Source: Lytechinus pictus (Eukaryota > Echinodermata > Echinoidea > Temnopleuroida > Toxopneustidae). Taken from it: 64,000 nt of DNA. The notes beneath the pieces are model-generated. The model was not told the origin of the DNA, searched no databases, and worked only from the letters and a program-made list of their open reading frames with translations. Where the stretch lies: assembly GCF_037042905.1 (NCBI RefSeq), contig NC_087246.1, positions 31,734,001 through 31,798,000 of the forward strand, read 5' to 3'. How positions within the stretch are numbered: the stretch's first letter is position 1; the number at the start of each line of letters is the position of its first letter. This document shows positions 54,889 through 64,000 of this stretch, in pieces. The position numbers and the translations under genes are program-made.

Positions 54889-56724
54889 ATGGCTGAGGAA
54901 TTAAAAGAAACGATTTCTCAGAGTCTGGAGTGTCCTGTTTGTCTGACTACCTTCACTGATCCCAAGATCCTGTCTTGTTCACACACCTACTGCAAGGTCT
55001 GTCTGGAAAAGCTCTTGGAATCCCGTGGTGATGATCAGATGATCCGATGCCCTGTCTGCAGAGATGATACCCAGGTTCCAAACCAAGATGTCAGCAAACT
55101 ACCGGCAAGCCTAGCTTTGAGGAATCTTATAGAGGACGTGAAAAATCAACATCAAATTTGCACAAATTGTGATTCCGAGGATAAGCCCAAAGCTGTTGTC
55201 TACTGCCAAGACTGTGGCAAGTATCTATGTAATACTTGCCATAATATGCACTCTCAGTGGAAAGACTTCGTCAATCATGAGATCATAGCCATGAGTGAGA
55301 TCTCGTCAGGAAAGGTGTCAATACGTAGATACCGGAAATGCAGGACACATCCGAAAGAAGATGAAGAATGTTTCTGTTCTAACTGTAAGAGATTCACATG
55401 CTTCAGGTGTGCTGTTATGGAACATAAAGATCAAGGACACCAGGTCATCGAGTCAGCTGCTTATGAAAGTAATCACACGAAGACCATCGACGAGCTTACA
55501 TCCAAGGTGGAGAAGAAACAATCTTGCTTTCAGAATTACATCGATCTCATCGATCAAGAGAAGAAGTGTGTGGATAATGCTACAAAGCATTGTACAGATG
55601 ACATCAACAAAGCATATGATGAAGCAGTTCAGCAGTTGACAGAGAAGAGAGAAATCCTACTTGGTGAAGTCAAGGGAAAGACTGAAAGAGTAGGGGAAGC
55701 CCTAGAAGAAATGAAGAAATCAGCTCAGCAGCGCATCGATCAGTTGATGACCATTGCTGAGATGGTAACCAATAGGAGAAATGCACCAGTAGACATGGAT
55801 ACTTTGGCTGTGTATGACACTTTATGTGAAGACCTACAAGAGGCCTTAAATCAGAAAAATCCTGATTATGAGCAGCCGAATAAAACTAGCGGGAAGGTGA
55901 AAAGTTCCAGTTTTGAGAGAAATATCGGAAAGGACGAGCTAGGTCTTGGAAAAATTGTTAATGAGGTTGTAAAGAACATTTCTTTGCCTACTAAAAATAG
56001 CATGAATGCCATGATAAACACACCAGATGGTAGGATGGCTGTAGGATATGGTGAAGCGCGTGGTGTGAACATCTTCTCTGCTGATGGTCATCTCCAGCAG
56101 ACAGTCCTCAAGGATGTTAGGATTGATTCATTAGGTTTCCTCTCTGATGGTCGATGTGTTGTAATTGATAAGTCAAACACTGTAGCACTGTACACACAAG
56201 AGTTCACAAAGTTGGATGTGATGTTTGAGACTCTGAATCACGCTGAAGGTGGGTTTTCTGACCTCACTGTTGATAGTGATGATCTGATCTATGTTAGCTA
56301 CAGGAAACCCACGAAGATCCAAGTGTTCTCATCAGCAGGTGGGAAGGCAATCAAGGAGATACCATGCCACGGATATGTGCCTTGGCAAATCGCTTCTTAC
56401 AATAATTCACTAATCATAAGTTCATATAATACTGTACGATTGATAGACAAAGAAGGTGATATAAAGCATACATTAACCAAACCAAGTAAAACATACCTAT
56501 ACGCTGCAGTGTCTCAAAGCAATACAATCCTGATAGCCACGGTGAAGTACGATGAAGGTTTGGTGAGCATCGATGAGTACACAGACGAGCCGAAGCACGT
56601 TCGGAACTTCGTTATTGAGTACAAGATTGAGAAGCCTACGAGAAATTGGTATTATCTCCAGCAGTACCGATCAGGAGAGATCGCCTTCTGCACTTCTGAT
56701 AACCTCTATATTATGATAACATAA
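54889..56724 (+). CDS. TRIM-type E3 ubiquitin ligase, RING/B-box/coiled coil/NHL-like propeller (copy 3)
   Basis: 611 aa with the same domain order and all RING and B-box ligands present. It resembles copy 1 more than copy 2 in the later blades (SSYN, VKYDE, KPTRN). It has its own changes in the variable clusters: YGEARGVNIF (one residue longer), KDVRIDS, DKSN, NHAEGGFSD, YVPWQIA and KPSKTYLYA. In the zinc region it has NTC for ITC and KDFVNH for KSFVDH, with ligands unaffected. Start at MAEELK, 9 nt after a TATATAG acceptor. Both upstream promoter modules and the small non-coding exon look intact, so this is the best-preserved transcription unit of the three. E3 function is inferred from the family. 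Confidence 0.93.
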   Translation: MAEELKETISQSLECPVCLTTFTDPKILSCSHTYCKVCLEKLLESRGDDQMIRCPVCRDDTQVPNQDVSKLPASLALRNLIEDVKNQHQICTNCDSEDKPKAVVYCQDCGKYLCNTCHNMHSQWKDFVNHEIIAMSEISSGKVSIRRYRKCRTHPKEDEECFCSNCKRFTCFRCAVMEHKDQGHQVIESAAYESNHTKTIDELTSKVEKKQSCFQNYIDLIDQEKKCVDNATKHCTDDINKAYDEAVQQLTEKREILLGEVKGKTERVGEALEEMKKSAQQRIDQLMTIAEMVTNRRNAPVDMDTLAVYDTLCEDLQEALNQKNPDYEQPNKTSGKVKSSSFERNIGKDELGLGKIVNEVVKNISLPTKNSMNAMINTPDGRMAVGYGEARGVNIFSADGHLQQTVLKDVRIDSLGFLSDGRCVVIDKSNTVALYTQEFTKLDVMFETLNHAEGGFSDLTVDSDDLIYVSYRKPTKIQVFSSAGGKAIKEIPCHGYVPWQIASYNNSLIISSYNTVRLIDKEGDIKHTLTKPSKTYLYAAVSQSNTILIATVKYDEGLVSIDEYTDEPKHVRNFVIEYKIEKPTRNWYYLQQYRSGEIAFCTSDNLYIMIT

Positions 56725-57055
56725 AATAATGGATGAAACCGCAAGAAATACGTCGTATAATAAAATTGAAAACAGCGTTAAAAATTGACTTTCTAGATGA
56801 CATAAATTTCTTCATAAAGTTCTTCAACTTTCCTAGAAAAAATCCAAAATTATCAGTAACCGGCACTTTCGCTGTGTCTTTATTTTACGATGCTTAAGCT
56901 CATCAGAAGTGAATAGAATGTGGATATAAACTTTGACATAATGGTTAAAAGTAGTCCAAGACATTATTAAAAAACAATCTGTTTTCAGATGTCTCGGTAT
57001 TTTCTTATCCAATCCCGATCAAATTGAATTTATCTGACTGATTTGTGGAAAATGT

Positions 57056-57090
57056 AATAAATGAAATGAATCAATAAAAAATGCAATAAA
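57056..57090 (+). terminator. Polyadenylation signal cluster, TRIM copy 3
   Basis: AATAAA at 57056, 57073 and 57085, aligned with copies 1 and 2, about 0.33-0.37 kb after the stop. Confidence 0.6.
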
Positions 57091-57819
57091 TGAATTTTTA
57101 ATTGATAAAATTGTATTGCTACATTCATGCCAATATATCAATTTCAAATGCAAACACAATTTAATGTAAAAGATTGAAGAACCCTTTAATGATCAACGGT
57201 GACATTTCAGATATTCACCATGTACAGTATGGTTAAACAGGATTGCTTAGAATATAAAGAAACATTTATGAAAATATGAAAATTAATGGATGATTTACAA
57301 CAATTCTGAATAGAGATAACAGGGCCATGGGAACGACTTTTTAACTGGGGTGCTGAAGTAATTTTGAAAAGCAAAAATAACATAAAAAAATAAACAAAAT
57401 AAAAGGGTTTTCACTACAAAGTGGAGATCCATCCCCAGCACCCCGCTTCCCAGGGCCATGTGAATGAAGGTAAAATACTTGCTTACAGTAATTCAAAGAT
57501 GGTGCATTTCTGATGTCTTTTGTTCCCTTTTTAGGACCTATAAAACGAACATTATGTTGATAAGAACACGTCCTGCGTCTCAGCAAATGTACATTAAGAG
57601 GAGCGTGTATTGTATTGTATATAAATTCTGATTTGTATCAAACAACTGAGAAAAATGAACAGGCATCAGCCGATTGATACACTGATAAATAAAAATACAA
57701 TATTGAAAAATGAGGAAAATCGTTTGTTAGTTCGATCGCGAATGAGCACAATATGTGATATGGATCGGTAACCGTGAAATTGATAATAATAAGAGATAGG
57801 GCAGGGCCCTGGGAACGAT

Positions 57820-58200
57820 TTTTTTGACTGGGGGTGCTGATGTAAATTTGGCAAGCGAAAAAAAAAGTTTCTTTACAAAATGATTACATTTCTCCATTTT
57901 GTCACACCTTCCGGAATTCCAGGGGCTGCTGCCTATGGAGAATAATACACGCAGCACACCCAAGGAAAATATTGGGGGTGCTTCAGCATCCTCGGCACCC
58001 CCCCCCCCGCTTTCCAGGACTATGAGAGATAATCATTTGACGCCAATATTATGGAGCAGCAGCGACATTTGTTTTGAGCAAAATATTCACAACACATGTT
58101 TCTCTAACCATGCTCTACCGGAGTTACTCAATTCTCCCTCTCCTTCTCTTAGTCCTCCTTATATTTTGTATTTTGTTATCTAGTTTGCGTTACGCAGGCG
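57820..58200. repeat. CAGCACCCCC repeat, unit D
   Basis: Single copy matching unit C, including the 0.5-kb leader (57330-57820). It has a longer C run at about 58000. No gene. Confidence 0.5.
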
Positions 58201-59638
58201 TATCCTGCTCCTCGTCGTTTTCCAGGGGTTTTATGCTTATATCATTCAGACAGTTTGTATATATTTGTATTTTGTACATTTCAGTTGATCATTTCTATCG
58301 ATTTGTACTTGTCGGAGAAAAGATGTACAATGAAAAAGAAGAAATTGTATCATGTATTCAATTTACTTGTAGCAGTTATACTCACATTAAAAAACAAATA
58401 TTTGATCTTGCAGTTGCCTGCATAGAGTTACACATGTGGACTATGCATTCTCCATACTTAAAATAGTATGTACATTATGTAAAACAATAGAATTTTATCA
58501 AAATCAGAAATGAAATAACAAAGTTATGGCTTTTCAAAATTTTCATTATGCATTTTATTCCTTTATCTGTGAAACAGTTCATGAATATGGTTTGAGTGAG
58601 TTTACTATCACTTTATACTTTTTTGTATTTTATTATGAAAAATTATAATTATCATTTTAGTTTCTGTCTGTAGAATATTTAAAATAATTATGATTGATTA
58701 CTGAACGAATGTGATGTGCAAGAAACACATCGTTTGTATAATGTTTATTTTCTTGTTTGTAGTTGGTTTGTACAGGTAGAAGAAGAGGTGTACAATGAAA
58801 AAAAAGAAAAAAAAAGGATATAGATCATGTGTTCAATTGACTTGTAACATAATATTCTCATATTAACGCAAATATTTAATCTTGTAGTTGCCTGAAAAGA
58901 GTTATTAGACATGCCTTTAAAGGACTATGAGTTCTCCATGCAGACTGAAAAAATATATGATCTGAAGTAAAAGAGTACACCTGTTTATGTAAAATAGAAT
59001 TTCCTCAAAAACCCGAAATGAAATGACAAAATTATGGATTTTCAAGTGTTGCATTATGCATTCTACCGGTGAAACAGTTATGAATGTCATAATGAATATG
59101 AAGTGAGCTGACAATGCCACCATACCCTTTTTATTATGAAAATTTACAAGATTATTTTTTTTGTTTCTGTTCATAGAAAAAACAAAAAAGGATGATTAAT
59201 GATCAAATGTGATGTATAAGAACCACATTGGTGATCGAGGTAACTTGTTTTGGGAGATAAAGACAGTTTAAACTCTTATAAGCAATGAAATAATTATATC
59301 AGCTTACTTGCTGCATTATTATTTTGTTTTTATGACATGCATAATCGATATAGATAAAATTTCAAATTCTGTCAACTTCCTTAGTTTTCATCAGGTTTTG
59401 AAGAAAATGTTCAGTGATTTGCTTGCTCAATTTGAGTCCATTCAATTTATGTTATCATCAGCCTGAGCCTTAAAATAGTTGAAAGACGAATGACTAATTG
59501 GGCTTTGATTTATTATCTGTACATATGTTTACCTGTATCCTTTCATATGCATGAACATTGTAGAATCTTGACTTGTGTGAAAGACCAAATTAATTCATCA
59601 TCTTTAGTAGATAACTCTGTCTTCTCTCTGCTTTCATA
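58200..59638. other. AT-rich unit body, unit D, no gene seen
   Basis: Matches unit A (880-2365) better than B or C in its later part, for example the GGTAACTTGTTTTGGGAGA stretch near 59238. It ends at the hAT target duplication. Confidence 0.4.
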
Positions 59639-59702
59639 CATATGGCCAGTGGCGTAGACAGGTTCGTACACCTGGGGGGGATGACTGGGCTGCCAACGCT
59701 AG

Positions 59703-59775
59703 TGAGGGCGCGAAGCGCCCGAGCGAGGGAGCGAAGCGCCCGAGCGAGGGAGCGAAGCGACCGAGCGGGGGGAGG
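59703..59775. repeat. GAGCGAGGGAGCGAAGCGCCC minisatellite in the hAT element
   Basis: Three roughly 24-bp copies of GAGCGAGGGAGCGAAGCG-type sequence, akin in wording to the satellite field of unit A. Confidence 0.7.
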
Positions 59776-59869
59776 GTGTGGGAGGGGGGTGTCCCCCCTC
59801 CCTCGGTAGGGAGCTTTTGCAATTTTGAACTTGAAATCGTGCAATCTGATGCATACTTAATGAGGTAAA

Positions 59870-59936
59870 ATAACACACACAAGCGCGCACGCACACACAC
59901 ACACACTCACCCCCCCCCCACACACACACACACACG
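59870..59936. repeat. AC dinucleotide tract
   Basis: CACACA tracts interrupted by GCGCGCACGC and a C run. Confidence 0.8.
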
Positions 59937-60488
59937 GGTGTGCGCACCACACACATACTACGCCTTAAATGGACAGACATACATCGACAAGATCTACACA
60001 CCGTGGCATACGAATACAGAATGGACTGACACATAGTATTGCATATTGAACCACACTACGTATTTATTTATCTCTGTGAATTTTGCTGTTACACCTCTTC
60101 AGAAAAAAAACCAATGTCAACTGTGTACACGCAGGTATAGTCTTTGTTGTCTTGATATGGGTATGTTGTTATGAATGAAAACAGCCTCTGTGGCCATTTG
60201 TGAATAGAACACATAAACAACAAACAAATAACAATATGTCTGTTCATTATAAAGCATAATGAGTACGTACATACTATGTTTTTTTTTACCTCAAAGAAAC
60301 AGGCATAGTATCCATAGATGGATATTGGCTGGCGGCTCATTAACATACAGATACAAAAAACATAAACAGTATCACTATGATCCATGGAGTAACAATACTG
60401 CTCTGTAAGTTTGTGAAGAAATCGGAACCATAACGGCATTGCATCGTTTCAAATTAGGGCATTATTTACTTCTATTTGATCTCAGTCT

Positions 60489-60545
<57 letters not shown>
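60489..60545. repeat. TAA trinucleotide tract
   Basis: About seventeen TAA units, then AAAAATAATA. Confidence 0.85.
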
Positions 60546-61552
60546 TAATACTAATACAAATAATAATGCTAATACTAATAGGTTCCTTTTATCTCGCATT
60601 TCAAGACAGGGTAAATTCACACTGCGCTTTACATGAAACAAACTTCTTTAAACATTTCAAACTTATGTCTTCATGCATCAATCAACATACTTTAAATGAA
60701 TACAAAACAAAGTGCATCTTAAATAAAACAAAAATAAATAAATAGTTAACAATACAGAAAAGATGTAGCTGCTGCAAGCTTAACAACAAACTAATGTATA
60801 CCAGTCAGTCCTGATATCAGTATTAGTGTAACAATAGTCATATAGTGGGAGCATGAAGTTGAACAATTCATGATTATACATAATTATATATGTTTGTTTG
60901 AATAATACTTGTTATAAAGATAGTAGTATGGTACTCTCTGTCACGAATTATTATGTATACTGTTGTATCACATTCATTTTCTATTCTGTTTTAGATTGCG
61001 CTGATGCATTTTGCACATAATGTATAATGCCTATAACACGAGTGGGCCAGACCACACATGTATTTCAATAAAAACCGACTTGAGAAAATAACGTGTATAT
61101 AAATATATAGATAAATAAATGCATATAATGTATATATATATGTATAAATATCATATACCTGTAATATAATCTGATATAAACTAATAAATAAATAAATAAA
61201 TATAATACATATCATATATGAGAAGGTATTGCTAGTACTCGGTTCGTGCCTGAAAAGTAGTCTCGATGAAAAGAAAAAAGTTGTTGCTTCATTCCCATAC
61301 CAAAAACAGCTTGATTAACAGTAGCTAATCAGATAATAGAGACATGCGGTAAGTTGGTAAACTTACTTAAGGAGCATTCATGGCTCAACAAACAAACATA
61401 TCGGTCTCTTAGTCAGTTTTACTTTTGTAGTCTTGCAAATTTGTGTCTTAGAAACCAAATATCTTGCGCCTCTTTTCGTTCCTGCCCAGTAAATACTTGT
61501 AAGATTTTCTTTTTTTAACCGTCTAAATTGGCTTTCACCGTGTGAATGCGGC

Positions 61553-61685
61553 TAATAACAATAAACACAATTACAATAATGATGAGGATTATTATTATCA
61601 TCATCATAATTATTATTATTATTAATATTATAATTGTTATCATTATTATTATTACTATTATTATCATCATTATGACTTATTAAGT
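61553..61685. repeat. ATT/ATC trinucleotide tract
   Basis: Mixed ATT, ATC and AAT units near the right end of the hAT element. Confidence 0.7.
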
Positions 61686-61806
61686 AACCAAATATCATTC
61701 CCCAAAACCTGGGGGGGATGATTGTACATGCCATCCCCCCCACCTTGTGAGGTGGGGGGGATGCATCCCCCTCATCCCCCCCGTTGTCTACGCCCCTGCA
61801 TATGGC

Positions 61807-62214
61807 TGTTTTTGCCAAATCACATTACTTGAATATAATCAACAATAAACCTTATACTAACATGAAAAGAGAATGCAAGATATAAATATATGTATATATA
61901 TTGTTATTGAACTCTCAAAATTTATAATTTGTTTGCCATGTTGTTTACGATGCTACATTCATTTAGTGAAAACAATACTGCAGGTGTGAATGGATTCTAT
62001 TGCTGATTTAAATGGAAATCAAAATGAGTGTTTTAGAGTACTGCATTTAAATTTTTTTTTATCATTTTCAAGAAAATTGTCTTATTAAAAAAAATAAAGA
62101 ATAAAGTTAGTTAATATGAACCTGAAAATTTGATTACTCAAAATAAATTTAAGTATGGATTTGTGTCATTTACTGAACATTCCTAGTTATCCAGTATTCC
62201 TGCTAGTTATATTT
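61807..62214. other. AT-rich unit body resumed after the hAT element, unit D
   Basis: Matches 2375-2758 of unit A. No gene. Confidence 0.4.
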
Positions 62215-62541
62215 CCTCTGCTCTCTCTCTCTCTCTATTTTATTCTCTCCCTTTCTCTCTTCCATCTTTCAATAAGCTCTAAATATACCATGCACACTAC
62301 ATGTATACATTATATGTCAAGTCAGAAACATAAGATACAGTCATACAGATACATAATAAAAGTCATGATAATTGTACGAGAATTTTGCTTTCGTCTTTTG
62401 TTAGTTCAAGAGTTAAATCAACTAATAAGGGTGACGGAGAGAGAAAGAAAGAAAAGGGGTGGGGGTATATAGAGAGCAAGAGGGTGGGGCATGATATATA
62501 GAGAGGGGGATAGAGAGAGAGAGAGAGAGAGGGGGGGAGGG

Positions 62542-62595
<54 letters not shown>

Positions 62596-62680
62596 AGGGG
62601 GTAGAGAAAGGGGGAGAGAGAGAAATAGGATAAAAAAAAACATAATGTGAGAAGGAGGGCGGAGGGGTTCCTCTTTGGAA
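62215..62680. repeat. Paired CT-rich and GA-rich tracts, unit D (expanded)
   Basis: Same arrangement, but the GA tract (about 62440-62625) is the longest of the four, with an uninterrupted GA run near 62546-62585. Confidence 0.6.
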
Positions 62681-63294
62681 AGAAATCAACTGCAAAGAAC
62701 TTTTAGGCATTGATCAAACAATGGAAGATATTTCACCAATGGAATCAATATCTAGAAGTTTTCAATCAGTGAAAGTGATATAAAATCAAAATACAACAGA
62801 ATTCTTATTAAAAACATACTGTTTATCAAATATATTTCATTTGTCAGAAAAAAAAACAATTATGTAGAAGAACTGCAGTTTGGAAGAACCAAATCGTATA
62901 TTTAAAAGTCTTGAATTATTACTTTCAAGTTGTAGTGGACAAGGACAAATTTCCAATTCAATCAAGATTTGAGATTACTAAGACGAAAATACTGTCCAAA
63001 GACACCATGTCTCTGGATGATGATGTGAGTGAATGTAAAATTAATAATCAATTATTAAGAAACTCTTCATTATAGATTTGATTAGTACCTCTGGAGAGAA
63101 ATCATGAAAGAAAAATGGTTTCAACTGTACACGAACATGACAATAAATATGGGAGTCTTATTACTATATTGGAAATAAATACTGAATTGAATTAAATATA
63201 TTATTCTTCTCAATATTATTCCATGACAGCTTTGATAATATTGATTCCTTCCTACCTGCCATTTGAATGTAGATCATCATTCTGAATATATCAA

Positions 63295-63700
63295 ATTAAC
63301 TCCCAAGTCACAAATAACTTCTTACCTGAAAAACCCAGTCCCTCTGCCTTCGTCGAAAACAACTCTCTCTTGAGGAGAGCTTTTTTGAAGGACACCTGCT
63401 CTAGAATCTGTGGGAGTACTAGACCCTGGCTTTGTGAATGAGAGGAAGATCAGATCAGGAATCACCAAATGGTCTGCCAAGCTCCTCCGATCCTCTACCA
63501 GAACTACACACTGCAAGTGATCTTAAAGGTTTTCATCACCAAAGATGAATCCTAAACACTGGACACAAAGAGCAAGTTGAGAGGCATATGGTGGCTCACT
63601 GGTAAAGCGGCAGACTGATGCAGGATCATGCAATCTCTGGCCAAAAATATAGATATAACCTTCGGCAAATGCCAGGCAATCATTTGGGGATTTATGCTAT
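63295..63700 (-). other. Conserved block with exon-like minus-strand frame, unit D
   Basis: As in B and C; the possible donor here reads AGGTAAG. The minus frame reads PDLIFLSFTKPGSST. The last 300 bp of the window (63700-64000) is more of the same unit sequence, with a G run and no gene. Confidence 0.3.
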
Positions 63701-64000
63701 AATTAAGGATCATTATCATTATAATCATTATATTCATAAATGGATGAAAATCCCTCCATATACTCTAGCAGAGGTGTTGTATGCCCTGTTTCAAGCCATC
63801 TCTCGTTATTTTCCTAAGCAAAAAAAAGTTAGTTTTGAAAATCATCGGAGTGCTTGCTTCTGGTTGGAGAGGGGGGGGGGCATTTTTTATCGTATGATCC
63901 TCTTCAGAGCTGCAGAAAGTCCTATGTGAGAAGCTATCTGCTTCCGATATGTTGCTATCTGCTTCTGCTACCCCAAACAGACTGAACCAGAGCGCTTATC

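Larger units (their letters stand above)
40458..57244 (+). repeat. Segmental duplication unit C
   Basis: Third complete unit, 16787 bp, with the gene at 54889-56724. Unit-specific additions are a roughly 3.5-kb nested insertion (about 46.96-50.51 kb) and a cluster of palindromic elements between 52.08 and 53.28 kb. Its opening 0.6 kb matches unit D better than A or B, lacking the AGGTCA-rich block. Confidence 0.85.
59647..61798. mobile_element. 2.15-kb hAT-type non-autonomous element with 8-bp duplication
   Basis: 2152 bp between perfect CATATGGC copies (59639-59646, 61799-61806). Ends CAGTGGCGTAGAC and, inverted, CAGGGGCGTAGAC (12 of 13). Units A, B and C show the empty site CATATGGCTG (C has one change). 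The interior has no transposase frame. It carries a GCGAAGCG minisatellite, AC, AAT and ATT tracts, and unassigned AT-rich DNA. Confidence 0.9.
57245..64000 (+). repeat. Segmental duplication unit D (right edge cut)
   Basis: Fourth unit, cut by the window end at a point matching about 45135 of unit C. By that alignment the next TRIM start codon should lie roughly 9.8 kb beyond base 64000, more if D has insertions there. D carries a 2152-bp hAT-type insertion (59647-61798) absent from A, B and C. Confidence 0.8.

Noticed and set aside
62363-62710. Serine/leucine- and proline-rich frames over CT/GA tracts
   Set aside because: Low-complexity translations of dinucleotide and G-run repeats.

Overview
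This is nuclear DNA from an animal, most likely an echinoderm and probably a sea urchin. The reasons are intron-rich, AT-rich, transposon-dense sequence, many poly-G/poly-C-bearing short repeats, satellite-like GCGAGCGCGAAGCGCGAGC motifs, and expanded RING/B-box/coiled-coil/beta-propeller TRIM genes. The species is an inference. No bacterial, viral or organellar gene was seen.

Layout: the window is a tandem segmental duplication. Four units start at the shared sequence GCTTAGAATATAAAG: A (1-24447, entered about 0.5 kb after where the previous gene should end), B (24448-40457), C (40458-57244) and D (57245-64000, cut by the window edge). The last part of units A, B and C carries one intact TRIM gene: 22092-23924, 38103-39938 and 54889-56724 (610, 611 and 611 aa). 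Each coding region is one exon behind a small non-coding exon. In B and C there are two candidate promoter/first-exon modules about 1.5-2.5 kb apart. P1 has CCAAT and TATA boxes. Both P1 and P2 carry an NF-kB-like site and end in GTGAGT donors. A keeps only P1. TRIM genes should also lie just left of base 1 and roughly 10 kb beyond base 64000.

Mobile DNA: comparing the units base by base exposes insertions with their empty sites. Unit A holds a 4.0-kb foldback palindrome (16863-20870, 6-bp target duplication GATGAT) inside the lost P2 module, Harbinger-like elements (4524-5247 and a composite at 5524-6708), a 1.2-kb insertion (7037-8241), two truncated LINE reverse-transcriptase fragments, and a decayed satellite field (12.26-14.4 kb) invaded by TA-flanked MITEs. 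Unit B holds a 96-bp snap-back element with an 8-bp duplication and a tRNA-Gly-like Pol III sequence. Unit C holds a 3.5-kb nested insertion and several palindromic MITEs. Unit D holds a 2152-bp hAT-type element with an 8-bp duplication.

Main point: the three TRIM proteins are nearly identical in RING, B-boxes and coiled coil. They differ mainly at recurring positions of the propeller that should correspond to the BC and DA loops, that is, one face. With kB-like sites at the promoters, this is what a diversifying innate-immune recognition family would look like. Function is inferred, not shown.
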